From: an uncultured Collinsella sp.
Lineage (GTDB): Bacteria; Actinomycetota; Coriobacteriia; Coriobacteriales; Coriobacteriaceae
Direction of reading: 5' to 3'
Assembly (NCBI GenBank): GCA_902388545.1
Contig: CABMPS010000017.1
Span: 1 to 17,354 of the forward strand
DNA: 17,354 nt
The notes below the pieces were generated by a model, which made no database searches, had not been told where the DNA came from, and saw only the letters and a list, made by a program, of their open reading frames with translations. Position numbers and translations under genes: made by a program. Numbering within the stretch: the stretch's first letter is position 1; every line of letters begins with the position of its first letter. Shown piece by piece: positions 1 to 8,364 of the stretch.

Positions 1-37
1 TTCCGATCCTCCGTCCCCAAGGGATCATTCAAAAGGA

Positions 38-107
38 AACGAGAGTGGAAAATCTCCCACTTCAAGCCCGCATTCGAGCCAAAAGTGGGAGATTATCCAC
101 TCTCGTT
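38..107. repeat. 25-bp imperfect inverted repeat, long hairpin downstream of htpG
   Basis: Arms at 38-62 and 83-107 are reverse complements over 25 bases with one A/A mismatch (50 against 95), separated by a 20-base loop. Each arm is itself partly symmetric (AGTGG / CCACT), so the whole can fold as a cruciform. It lies 30 bases past the htpG stop and could act as that gene's terminator. On the minus strand the stem is followed only by a broken T-run (TTTCCTTTT), which is weak for an intrinsic terminator. The length and near-perfect symmetry also suit a dispersed palindromic intergenic element. The structure is seen; the role is inferred. Confidence 0.75.
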
Positions 108-137
108 CTAATCTAGTTACGGTGCCGTATCCCCGAA

Positions 138-2162
138 CTACATCAGGTTGCAGACAGCCGCCGCGAAGGCAACGGGGTCCTCGGGGAGAATGCCCTCGAC
201 CAGCAGAGCCTGGTCATAGAGCAGACCGGAGTACTGCTTGATCTTGTCGGCGTCGCCTGCCTTCTGGGCAGCGACAAGCTTGTCGAAGACCGGGTGCTTG
301 GCGTTGAGCTCGAGCACGCGCTGGCTCTTGGGCATGCCGTCGGGCGCGCCCTCGGGTCCCTTCTGGAGCACCTTCTCCATCTCAAGCGAAAGCGGGCCCT
401 CGGTGGTGATGCAAGCGGGGGCATCGGTCAGGCGCGCGGAGACGGCAACTTTCTCGACCTTGTCACCGAGCGCCTCCTTCATAGCGCTAAAGAGGTCCTC
501 GTTCTCCTTGGTGGCGTCCTCGGCCTCCTTCTTCTCGTCCTCGGTCGCCAGGTCAAGATCGCCGGTTGCAACGTTCTTGAGCTCCAGATGACGATCCTCG
601 ACCTCGGGCTCGGCACCGTCGGCAACGGCCTTCTCGGCAGCCTCGCGGGCGGCGTCGTCCTCGTAGATCTTAGGCATATCGGCGGCAACGTACTCACGCA
701 TAGCCTGGAACGTGAACTCATCCACATCCTGCGTCAGCAACAGCACGTCATAGCCGCGCTCGAGCACGCCCTTTACCACGGGCATCTTGGCCAAGCGCTC
801 ACGCGAGTCGCCGGCGGCGTAGTAGATGGCCTTCTGATCCTCGGGCATACCCTTGGCATACTCGGCCAGGGTAATCATCTTCTGTTCCTTGGCAGACCAG
901 AACAGCAGCAGGTCGGCGAGCTCATCGGCCTTCATGCCATAGCTCGAGTAGATGCCGTACTTAAGACCGCGGCCAAAGTTCTCAAAGAACTTCTCGTAGG
1001 CCTCGCGGTCGTTGTCGCGCATGTCCTCGAGATCGGCGGTGATCTTCTTCTCGACACGCTTGGCAATGGCCTTGAGCTGACGATTCTGCTGCAGCGTCTC
1101 ACGCGAAATATTGAGCGTCACGTCGGCAGAGTCCACGACGCCGCGGACAAAGTTGTAGTAGTCGGGCAGAAGGTCGTCGCACTTCTCCATAATCAGGACG
1201 TTGGAGCTGTAGAGCGCCAGGCCCTTCTCGTAGTCCTTGCTGTACAGATCGAACGGGGCGCGGCCCGGCACAAACAGCAGGGCGTCGTACTCGAGCGTGC
1301 CCTCGGCATGGAAGCTGATGGTGCGCGCCGGATCCTCAAAGTCGTGGAATGTGGACTTGTAGAACTCGTTGTAATCCTTCTGCTCAACGTCGGAGCTGCG
1401 CTTTTTCCAAATCGGCGTCATGGAGTTGATGGTCTCGAGCTCCTGGTAGTCCTCGTACTCGGGCTTGTAGTCGTCGCCGGCGTCCTCGGGCTTGGGTTTC
1501 TGGTGGCTCTTGCTCACCATCATCTGAATCGGGTAGCGCACATAGTTGCTGTACTGCTGAATCAGGCTCTTGAGGCCCCACTCGGTCAGGAAGCGATCGT
1601 AGGTCTCGGCCTCGCCGTCGGCGTCGAGCTTCTCGTTCTCGCGCAGCGTCAGGATGACATCGGTGCCGTGCTCGGCGCGCTCGCCGTCTTCGATGGTGTA
1701 ACCCTCAAGACCGTCGGACTCCCAAACGTGGGCGGTATCCTCGCCATAAGCGCGGCTGACGACCTTCACGTGGCTGGCGACCATAAAGGCGGAGTAGAAA
1801 CCCACGCCAAACTGACCGATGATGTCGACATCGGAACCCTGCTGCTCGGCGTTCTCAGTCTTAAACTCCTCGGAGCCGGAATGGGCGATGGTGCCCAGAT
1901 TGCGCTCGAGCTCCTCGGCGGTCATGCCAATGCCGTTATCCGAAATGGTGATGGTACGGGCATCTTTATCAAAGGAAACACGGATGGCCAGGTCGCCCTG
2001 GTCGAGCTTGACACTCGGGTCCTGCAGGCTCTTAAAGTTAAGCTTGTCGACGGCGTCGCTCGCGTTGGAGATAAGCTCGCGCAGGAAGATTTCCTTATTG
2101 GTGTAGATGGAGTTGATCATGAGGTCGAGCAGTTTTTTGCTCTCGGTCTTAAATTGACGCAT
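138..2162 (-). CDS. htpG: Molecular chaperone HtpG (Hsp90 family)
   Basis: ATP-dependent cytosolic chaperone, homologue of eukaryotic Hsp90. The N-terminal GHKL ATPase is clear: FLRELISNASDA (residues 27-38, with E29, N33 and D36 placed for catalysis and Mg/ATP binding), DNGIGM (75-80), GTIAHSGSEEF (90-100) and GQFGVGFYSAF (116-126). The middle domain contains the SRETLQQN segment, with the arginine expected to contact ATP phosphate. An acidic, Glu/Ala-rich stretch precedes the C-terminal dimerisation domain. At 674 residues it is somewhat longer than the roughly 620-640 usual for bacterial HtpG. The ATG at 2162 is preceded by AAAGGA six bases upstream (2169-2174), which fixes the start. It follows the acetyltransferase gene on the same strand but is separated from it by a terminator-like hairpin in its own leader. 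No CIRCE or HAIR heat-shock operator was seen upstream. Confidence 0.97.
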   Translation of the reverse strand: MRQFKTESKKLLDLMINSIYTNKEIFLRELISNASDAVDKLNFKSLQDPSVKLDQGDLAIRVSFDKDARTITISDNGIGMTAEELERNLGTIAHSGSEEFKTENAEQQGSDVDIIGQFGVGFYSAFMVASHVKVVSRAYGEDTAHVWESDGLEGYTIEDGERAEHGTDVILTLRENEKLDADGEAETYDRFLTEWGLKSLIQQYSNYVRYPIQMMVSKSHQKPKPEDAGDDYKPEYEDYQELETINSMTPIWKKRSSDVEQKDYNEFYKSTFHDFEDPARTISFHAEGTLEYDALLFVPGRAPFDLYSKDYEKGLALYSSNVLIMEKCDDLLPDYYNFVRGVVDSADVTLNISRETLQQNRQLKAIAKRVEKKITADLEDMRDNDREAYEKFFENFGRGLKYGIYSSYGMKADELADLLLFWSAKEQKMITLAEYAKGMPEDQKAIYYAAGDSRERLAKMPVVKGVLERGYDVLLLTQDVDEFTFQAMREYVAADMPKIYEDDAAREAAEKAVADGAEPEVEDRHLELKNVATGDLDLATEDEKKEAEDATKENEDLFSAMKEALGDKVEKVAVSARLTDAPACITTEGPLSLEMEKVLQKGPEGAPDGMPKSQRVLELNAKHPVFDKLVAAQKAGDADKIKQYSGLLYDQALLVEGILPEDPVAFAAAVCNLM

Positions 2163-2192
2163 GTGCAGTCCTTTCGCGCTACCCCCGTCCGC

Positions 2193-2217
2193 AAAAACGG
2201 CCCGGTTGCCCGAGCCG
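2193..2217 (-). terminator. Intrinsic terminator-like hairpin in the htpG leader
   Basis: On the minus strand an 8-bp stem (CGGCTCGG / CCGGGCCG, one U-G pair) closes a GCAA tetraloop of the GNRA type and is followed directly by TTTTT (2193-2197). This is a complete Rho-independent terminator. It ends only 31 bases before the htpG start codon, and I see no promoter in that gap. It therefore either ends read-through from the acetyltransferase operon or acts as an attenuator within an htpG leader transcript that starts upstream, in the AT-rich 2240-2300 region. Confidence 0.8.
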
Positions 2218-2274
2218 CATCGCAGACCTGCTATGTTCAGACTTAGATTTTATAACCCATTAGCGCGCATATAT

Positions 2275-2300
2275 ACATACGGAATCGAAAAACTGTATGT
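2275..2300. promoter_or_regulatory. Inverted repeat in the AT-rich region upstream of htpG
   Basis: ACATAC (2275-2280) and GTATGT (2295-2300) form 6-bp arms around a 14-base spacer. On the minus strand the same stretch is AT-rich, contains TATGTATATAT and TTATAAAAT and a TTGGAC about 19 bases before TATGTA. It is the most promoter-like DNA ahead of htpG. The arms are short, so an operator role is only a suggestion. Confidence 0.3.
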
Positions 2301-2364
2301 CCAAACGCTCTGATGCGCCAATTGCCAAGGAGTGTCTCCGACTGCCGGCAGGAAAGGAACGTCC

Positions 2365-2865
2365 CTATCTGCCATCTACGCGCTTGGCCATCCAAACATG
2401 GGGCTGGCCCTCGTCTTCGTAGTCCACCGGGGCAATCTGCGTGTAACCCGCCTTGGCATAGAGTGGTAGCACGTATTCCTGCGCGTGCAGCTTAATGAGC
2501 TTGGCGCCGACATCACGCGCGCACGTATCACTGGCCTCGACAATCTTGCTCGCCAAACCGCGACGGCGCATGCTCGGCAGCACGGCCACGCGCCCCATAA
2601 TGTAGGTCTCCCCCGCCGCGACGCCTTCGTCCAAGTCGCACGCCGGCAAAACTGGGGCTTCGGCATCTGCCGCGTACTCCAGTTCCTCGGGAAACACGCG
2701 CGAGCAGCCGGCAAGCTCGCCGTCTACATAGAGTGTCACATGAATGCAGTTCGGATCCTCGTCGATAGCGTCGAACTCATTCTCGTAGCCCTGCTCGTCC
2801 ATAAAAACGACGCGGCGCACCAACGCCGCGTCGTCAAAGCATCCCGTCTTAAGTTGGATATCCAT
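2365..2865 (-). CDS. GNAT-family N-acetyltransferase (ElaA-like)
   Basis: Predicted cytosolic acetyl-CoA-dependent N-acyltransferase; substrate unknown. The acetyl-CoA-binding motif A is RVAVLPSMRRRGLAS (92-106), with the R/Q-x-x-G-x-G/A core RRRGLA. The N-terminus has the RRxVFxxEQG pattern (18-26) followed by an acidic stretch as in ElaA-like proteins, and LHAQ...LYAKAGY (127-141) forms the C-terminal lobe. I start it at the ATG at 2865, which has AAAGGG six bases upstream. A TTG six codons earlier (2883) is also in frame but would place that ribosome site inside the gene. It begins 39 bases after the CpsB-like phosphatase stop on the same strand, so it is probably the last gene of the wzz-cpsD-cpsB transcript. 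The context does not reveal what it acetylates. Confidence 0.88.
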   Translation of the reverse strand: MDIQLKTGCFDDAALVRRVVFMDEQGYENEFDAIDEDPNCIHVTLYVDGELAGCSRVFPEELEYAADAEAPVLPACDLDEGVAAGETYIMGRVAVLPSMRRRGLASKIVEASDTCARDVGAKLIKLHAQEYVLPLYAKAGYTQIAPVDYEDEGQPHVWMAKRVDGR

Positions 2866-2904
2866 AGCTGCCCTTTCATTCAACGCGAACGTTAGGGACA
2901 GATT

Positions 2905-3555
2905 TTAGCGAAAATGAGCTCCGCGCACGCTAAACTTCGCGCGAGCCTTCGCCAGACAGTCGTAATGACCCACGTTATGGGCATCGCTCGCGATGAAGCT
3001 GTACAGGTTCTGATCGAACAGGCGCTGTGCCGGCTTTTTCTCGCGACCAAAGCGACCGCCGGCAATAAAGTCCGCCGAAGCCTGCAGCTTGCAGCCCATA
3101 TCGACCAGGCGCTCCGCCACGCTTACATCCTTTTGAACCGCACGATAGCGCTCAGGATGAGCGATGATCACCTGATAGCCACGGCACTGCAAATCGTAAA
3201 TCGTGTTCTCGTACTCTCTAAACGCATACGCATCGGCATGCGTCGAAAGCTCGAGCAGAAACTCGTTGGTCCCATCGAAATGCAAGTGATCCGCGGCATC
3301 GATACCAAGCTCAACGAGCTTTCGATGGTTGACCTCGAAGCCCATCTGGAGCGGAAAACCGTCAGCGTTATCGCGCAGCAGCTCAAAGGCATCCCACATC
3401 TTGTCGTAATCAAAATAGGGATCACGGCAGTGAGGAGTGCAAACGATTCTGGTTACACCGGCCCGCTTGGCAGCCTCGAGCATCGCCAAGCTCTCTTCGA
3501 GATCGGCGGCGCCGTCGTCTACACCCGGCAAGATATGGCAATGAATGTCACGCAT
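2905..3555 (-). CDS. PHP-type protein-tyrosine phosphatase, CpsB/YwqE family
   Basis: Metal-dependent phosphatase expected to remove phosphate from the tyrosine tail of the CpsD-like kinase encoded just upstream, which controls capsule or exopolysaccharide assembly. PHP-fold metal ligands are visible: H5 and H7 in DIHCHILPGVDDG, H42 in CTPHC, E74 in GFEVNH, H133 in AHPERYR, and D191/H193 in SDAH. Its 216 residues are slightly short for the family (about 240-255), but all motifs are present, so it should be active. The ATG at 3555 lies 17 bases past the kinase stop with AAGG seven bases upstream, consistent with co-transcription. The gene order here is C-D-B rather than the B-C-D familiar from streptococci. 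Confidence 0.93.
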   Translation of the reverse strand: MRDIHCHILPGVDDGAADLEESLAMLEAAKRAGVTRIVCTPHCRDPYFDYDKMWDAFELLRDNADGFPLQMGFEVNHRKLVELGIDAADHLHFDGTNEFLLELSTHADAYAFREYENTIYDLQCRGYQVIIAHPERYRAVQKDVSVAERLVDMGCKLQASADFIAGGRFGREKKPAQRLFDQNLYSFIASDAHNVGHYDCLAKARAKFSVRGAHFR

Positions 3556-3572
3556 AGGTCAGCCTTAATCAA

Positions 3573-4310
3573 CTAAACGTTTGCTCGGTTGGTGAAGATG
3601 CCCTTTTTGGAAGTGCCCTGATCGTCGGAGCCCTTCTTAACCTTCTTACCGTCCTTGGTGTAGTAAGAATAGTAGTACTCGCTGGTCTCGGTCTCACAGT
3701 AATTCATGACGGTACCGATGAGCTTGACCTTCTCGGACTTCTTAAGCTGGGCGATAGCGTTGAGCGCCTCTTCGCGCTTGGTAAAGTCCTCACGCACCAC
3801 GAACAGCGCGCCGTCGGTCAGGCTGGCAATCTCGGCAGCATCGATGAAGGTGCCGACCGGAGGAGCATCGAAGATGACGTACTGGAACTTAGCAGACAGT
3901 GCCTTGACCAGCTTGGCAAAGCGATGGGAGACGATGATGTCGGCAGGATTGGGAATATGCGGCTCGGCATCGAGGAAGTAGAAATTCTTCTGACCTGTCT
4001 CGACAATCGCCTGGTCGATAGAAACCTGCTCGGACAGGACTGCATAGAGTCCGCCGCGGGAGCGGACGCCGAGCATATCGGCAAGGGACCTGCGACGCAT
4101 ATCAGCCTCGACCAGCAGGACACTCTTGCCGCTCGTGGCGATTGCCTGAGCAAGATTAATGGAAACCGTAGACTTGCCCTCGTTGGGAATCGAGGAGGTA
4201 ACGGTGATGGTGCGAATGGGGTCGTCCACGCTCGCAAAGCGGATGTTGGCCAGAAGGGTCTTGGCGGCATTCTGCACAACGAGTTTATCGGTGTTCTTTG
4301 CCTTAGCCAT
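3573..4310 (-). CDS. Bacterial tyrosine kinase (BY-kinase), CpsD/CapB family
   Basis: Cytosolic autophosphorylating kinase that works with the neighbouring membrane activator in polysaccharide chain-length control. Walker A is SSIPNEGKST (39-48), Walker A' is VLLVEADMR (64-72) and Walker B is VIFDAPP (145-151). The C-terminus carries the tyrosine cluster typical of these kinases (Y204 and Y212, 213, 214, 216, 217), followed by a Lys-rich tail. The protein has no membrane segment, as in the Gram-positive two-polypeptide arrangement. Its start lies 2 bases after the wzz/cpsC stop, and its ribosome site (AAAGGTGG) is inside the end of that gene, so translation is likely coupled. Confidence 0.95.
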   Translation of the reverse strand: MAKAKNTDKLVVQNAAKTLLANIRFASVDDPIRTITVTSSIPNEGKSTVSINLAQAIATSGKSVLLVEADMRRRSLADMLGVRSRGGLYAVLSEQVSIDQAIVETGQKNFYFLDAEPHIPNPADIIVSHRFAKLVKALSAKFQYVIFDAPPVGTFIDAAEIASLTDGALFVVREDFTKREEALNAIAQLKKSEKVKLIGTVMNYCETETSEYYYSYYTKDGKKVKKGSDDQGTSKKGIFTNRANV

Positions 4311-4312
4311 GC

Positions 4313-4969
4313 CTATTTACCACCTTTCATAGCCGGAATTCGGCCAACAACAGGAATACCCAGGAGCTCTTCTGCCTCTTCGGCACCGCGGATGCGGGTA
4401 TTGAGCATGTCTGCCAAAACGACATAGGCAACTGCGATAAAGATACCGGCGAGGAACGCGACGGCAATATACAGCGTGCGCTTGGGGCCGCTGGGGGCTT
4501 CGGGGGTCTTAGCCTCGTCGATAACGTTGATGCTCTGGGCAGCGCCGACGTTCTGAGCGACCGTACTCACCGAGCTGGCAATGGCCTTTGCGACCTCAGC
4601 CGTCTCCTTGGCATCGGTGCCGGTAACCGAAAGCGTAATGACACGCGTGGTGGTCTCGGAGGAAACAGACACCTTGTAGTCATCCAGATCGGTGAGGCCC
4701 AGTTCTTTGGCGGCGCCGCTCTTAACGCTATCGCTATCCAGCAGCGTGGCGATATCGTTGGAAAGCATCTGGCTCGCCGAGAGATCGTTGTAGCTCATCT
4801 GACCGCTATCGTCGGTCTTGGCGAGAATGTACATGCTCGTCGTCGCGGTATAGGTGTTGTCCATCGCAACGAAGGACACGATGCCCATGGCGATCGCGCA
4901 GACCACCGGAAGGGTGATGACCAGCTTGAGGTGCTTCTTCAGCAGCTGGAACAGTTCGAGAAGGGTCAT
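4313..4969 (-). CDS. Wzz/CpsC-like polysaccharide co-polymerase (kinase activator)
   Basis: Membrane protein that sets polysaccharide chain length and activates the CpsD-type kinase. It has two hydrophobic segments (about 15-35 and 165-186) enclosing an extracytoplasmic domain that begins with NTYTATTSMYI. The Pro-rich patch TPEAPSGPKR (155-164) precedes the second membrane helix, as in Wzz proteins. The short cytoplasmic tail (IRGAEEAEELLGIPVVGRIP) is where the partner kinase would dock. At 218 residues it has the size of Gram-positive CpsC proteins. The ATG at 4969 has AAAGG upstream. It is the first gene of the wzz-cpsD-cpsB-GNAT run. No glycosyltransferase, flippase or polymerase gene lies in the window. 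Confidence 0.93.
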   Translation of the reverse strand: MTLLELFQLLKKHLKLVITLPVVCAIAMGIVSFVAMDNTYTATTSMYILAKTDDSGQMSYNDLSASQMLSNDIATLLDSDSVKSGAAKELGLTDLDDYKVSVSSETTTRVITLSVTGTDAKETAEVAKAIASSVSTVAQNVGAAQSINVIDEAKTPEAPSGPKRTLYIAVAFLAGIFIAVAYVVLADMLNTRIRGAEEAEELLGIPVVGRIPAMKGGK

Positions 4970-5016
4970 GCAGCTTGCCTTTCATTTCCCCAGTTCGGAT
5001 TGACAAAACTGTCCGT

Positions 5017-5045
5017 ATGTTATCGCATCTTTTTACCGAGACCAA
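5017..5045 (-). promoter_or_regulatory. Candidate sigma-70 promoter of the wzz-cpsD-cpsB operon
   Basis: On the minus strand TTGGTC (5040-5045) and TAACAT (5017-5022) are spaced exactly 17 bases apart, 48 bases before the wzz start. Both hexamers are imperfect. Spacing and position favour it; no other candidate is as good. Confidence 0.45.
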
Positions 5046-5110
5046 ACTCTATACATAAGAAACAGGCTCTCCTGTAAAAATGTCGGAAGCAATCGTAAAA
5101 TTGCACAACA

Positions 5111-5139
5111 ACGCCGCACCCGAAAGTCAAATGCGGCGT
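5111..5139 (-). terminator. Hairpin downstream of phoR, probable terminator
   Basis: ACGCCGCA (5111-5118) and TGCGGCGT (5132-5139) form a perfect 8-bp GC-rich stem with a 13-base loop, starting 25 bases past the phoR stop. On the minus strand the stem is followed by TGTTGTGCAATTTT, a T-rich but interrupted tract. It probably ends the pstB-phoP-phoR transcript before the wzz promoter. Confidence 0.55.
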
Positions 5140-5164
5140 CTACATCAATATCTATGTTGTATCG

Positions 5165-6589
5165 CTATGCGAATGGCTCCTCCTGCTGTATGGGAAACGT
5201 CACCGTAATGGTGGTTCCCACGCCCAACTCGCTCGACAGATCGAGCGTGGCGTGATGATACAGGGCCGCATGCTTGACAATGGCAAGCCCCAGGCCGGTT
5301 CCGCCGCGTGCCTTGGACCTACTCTTGTCCACGCGATAGAACCGCTCAAATACCTTGCCCTGTTCTTCAGGCGCGATACCGATTCCCGTGTCGGCGACAG
5401 CGAGGAACGGATGGCCTTCGTCGTTGGTGCCGCACTGCAACGTAACCGTACCGCCGGGTCGATTGTAGCGGATGGCGTTGCTTGCCAGATTATAGATGAG
5501 CTCGTCGATCAAGCGCGACACGCCTTCGATGACCACAGGCTTGGTCTCATGACTTATCGTCACATTCGCTTGACGGGCGACCTGTTCAAGACGCTGCTCA
5601 ACCGCGTAGATCGCGCGCGAGAGCTCAATGGGTTCCGTGGAACCAATGGGCACTGCCTCGCCTTCAGTTGCACGTTCGGCCTCGTCCAAGTTAGACAGCG
5701 TAAGGATGTCGTTGACAAGCGCTGCCAAGCGGCCCGCCTCACGATAGATGCGACCGCCAAAGTTGCGCAGGTCGTCCTCGCCCTCGACCATGCCATTTGC
5801 GATGAGCTCGGCATAGCCCGAAATCGCCGTAAGCGGCGTCTTGAGCTCATGAGTGATATTCGCCGTGAACTCACGGCGCATACGGTCGTTGTCCGCTAGC
5901 ACCGCCATTTGGCGCTTGAGTTCCTGGCGCTGCGACTCGATACGCTCAAGCATGGGGACCATCTCGGCATAGGCGTGCTCATAGCTACGGCGTGGGTGAT
6001 CCAAATCCACCTCTTGCAACGGCGCGATGATGGCACGGGACTCACGGCGCGCCATAAAAAACGAGAGTGCCGCACCCGCTGCTGCGATAAGCAGCATCGG
6101 CGCCAGCATCGACAGCAAAATCGCCGCAACACCAGGCTGGGCCTGCGCCAAGCGGACGACCTGGCCGTTATCAAGGGTGACGGCGCGATACAGCATAATC
6201 TCGTCGAGTGTAGAGCTTGCGCGCTCCGCGGAACCCGAACCACTCTCAAAGGCCTCGATGACCTCGGGGCGATCGCCATGGTTGGGCAGTGTGGAAGACG
6301 ACGCCTCGTTGTCGTAGGCAACAGATCCGTCCTTATTGATCAGCGTGATACGAAGATCCTCGCGATCGAGGCTTCGCAAGAACGGAATGGGCTCCTGCTG
6401 CTCGTCGAGAGCGGCAGCAATGAGCTCGGTTTCCTGCGCCAGATTGGCACTCGTGGCATCCGCCAAAGTGTTTTGCACAAAGAACGCACCCAGCACCGTA
6501 AACGCCACGATAACTGCCATGGCGCAGACAAAGATCGTCACAAAAACGCGGTGCGACAGCGTATGTTTTCCCTGGGGGGCGAAGACCAC
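5165..6589 (-). CDS. phoR: Membrane sensor histidine kinase, PhoR-like
   Basis: Sensor of the phosphate-type two-component pair; autophosphorylates and passes phosphate to the regulator encoded just upstream. Membrane helices at about 14-38 and 153-179 enclose an extracytoplasmic region of roughly 115 residues. The kinase core is complete: H box REFTANITHELKTPL with H247, N box around NLASNAIRYN (367-376), G1 DTGIGI (400-405), F box FERFYRVDKSRS (414-425) and G2 GGTGLGLAIVKH (429-440). The GTG start at 6589 is strongly supported by GGAGGAG six bases upstream, and only three bases separate it from the regulator stop, so the two are translationally linked. The phosphate assignment rests on the family resemblance and on pstB lying directly upstream. 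Confidence 0.9.
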   Translation of the reverse strand: MVFAPQGKHTLSHRVFVTIFVCAMAVIVAFTVLGAFFVQNTLADATSANLAQETELIAAALDEQQEPIPFLRSLDREDLRITLINKDGSVAYDNEASSSTLPNHGDRPEVIEAFESGSGSAERASSTLDEIMLYRAVTLDNGQVVRLAQAQPGVAAILLSMLAPMLLIAAAGAALSFFMARRESRAIIAPLQEVDLDHPRRSYEHAYAEMVPMLERIESQRQELKRQMAVLADNDRMRREFTANITHELKTPLTAISGYAELIANGMVEGEDDLRNFGGRIYREAGRLAALVNDILTLSNLDEAERATEGEAVPIGSTEPIELSRAIYAVEQRLEQVARQANVTISHETKPVVIEGVSRLIDELIYNLASNAIRYNRPGGTVTLQCGTNDEGHPFLAVADTGIGIAPEEQGKVFERFYRVDKSRSKARGGTGLGLAIVKHAALYHHATLDLSSELGVGTTITVTFPIQQEEPFA

Positions 6590-6592
6590 GGG

Positions 6593-7321
6593 TTACTCCT
6601 CCGATGCGGTGGCCGCGGTGTCGTCGCCTTCGGCACCATCACCGGCAGAAGGCTCGGCCAGGCGATAACCCACGCCGCGCACGGTCTCGATGGCGCTGGC
6701 ATGCTCGCCCAGTTTTTGGCGAAGCGTCTGCACGTGCACGTCAACGGTGCGCGAACCGCCGTCGAAGTCCCAGCCCCACACGCTCTGCAGCAACGACTCG
6801 CGGGTAAAGACCACGCCGGGCTTGCGCATGAGGTACTCGAGCAGGTCGAACTCGCGCAGGGTGAGCTTAAGCGGCTCGCCGGCAACGGTCACCTCGCGAT
6901 GGCTGGGCGAGAGCACGATGTCGCCCACGCTGAGCACATCGCTCGCCTGCTTGACCATGCCGCCGCGACGCAGCAGTGCGCGGCAGCGGCTCGCAAGCTC
7001 CATGAGCGAAAACGGCTTAGTCAGGTAATCGTCGGCACCGCCATCGAGCGCCATCACCTTGTCGAGTTCGGTGTCCTTGGCGGTAAGCATCATGATGGGC
7101 ACCGTCGCCGTCAGGCGATCGGCACGCAGACGACGCATAATCGCCAAGCCATCGGTGTCGGGCAGCATGATATCGAGCAGCACAGCATCGGGCACCCGTC
7201 GCGCCACGGCAGCTTTAAACTCGCCATCACACGAAAAGCCCTCGGCCTCGATTCCCTGCTTGCGCAGCGCGTAGACTGTCAAATCCCTGATGTTGTCATC
7301 GTCCTCGACGTAATAGATCAT
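6593..7321 (-). CDS. phoP: OmpR/PhoB-family response regulator, PhoP-like
   Basis: DNA-binding regulator, likely for phosphate starvation genes. The receiver domain has the acidic pocket EDDD (6-9), phospho-acceptor D50 in LLDIMLPD, T80 and K102 (TKPF). The winged-helix effector covers about 145-225, including TLREFDLLEYLMRKPG and the recognition segment SRTVDVHVQTLRQKLG. A disordered acidic tail follows. The ATG at 7321 has AAAGGGG six bases upstream. It lies 64 bases after pstB and 3 bases before the kinase. OmpR-type proteins normally bind 11-base direct repeats; a candidate repeat of that kind lies ahead of pstB. Confidence 0.92.
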   Translation of the reverse strand: MIYYVEDDDNIRDLTVYALRKQGIEAEGFSCDGEFKAAVARRVPDAVLLDIMLPDTDGLAIMRRLRADRLTATVPIMMLTAKDTELDKVMALDGGADDYLTKPFSLMELASRCRALLRRGGMVKQASDVLSVGDIVLSPSHREVTVAGEPLKLTLREFDLLEYLMRKPGVVFTRESLLQSVWGWDFDGGSRTVDVHVQTLRQKLGEHASAIETVRGVGYRLAEPSAGDGAEGDDTAATASEE

Positions 7322-7385
7322 GTTGAACCCCTTTGCGGCCGATATGACCGCATCTTAACCCTAAAGGCACCTGTAAAAGACAGCG

Positions 7386-8261
<876 letters not shown>

Positions 8262-8336
8262 ACCGCATACCTCCATATCGATATCAATTCAGCAGTATCG
8301 ATAGTAGAAATCGCGGCTCATACGCACGTGAGCGCA

Positions 8337-8353
8337 TTGTCAGGTGTTTGTAA
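8337..8353 (-). promoter_or_regulatory. Candidate PhoP-binding repeat upstream of pstB
   Basis: On the minus strand TTACAA (8348-8353) and TGACAA (8337-8342) are separated by five bases, giving an 11-base period. Firmicute PhoP boxes are TTNACA-like hexamers with about 5-base spacing. A TACTAT (8301-8306) downstream could be the -10. The match is partial and only two hexamers are seen. Confidence 0.35.
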
Positions 8354-8364
8354 GGGCGCCTACG

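Noticed and set aside
294..2246. A 650-codon open frame on the plus strand opposite htpG
   Set aside because: It is the antisense shadow of htpG in GC-rich DNA, rich in Leu/Val/Gly runs with no domain, and htpG has all its motifs and a ribosome site.
2163..2364. A CIRCE or HspR-type heat-shock operator upstream of htpG
   Set aside because: Neither the TTAGCACTC-N9-GAGTGCTAA pattern nor a CTTGAGT/ACTCAAG pair is present.
2866..2883. A TTG start at 2883 for the GNAT acetyltransferase
   Set aside because: The ATG at 2865 has an AAAGGG ribosome site at proper distance, which would be inside the coding sequence if TTG were used.
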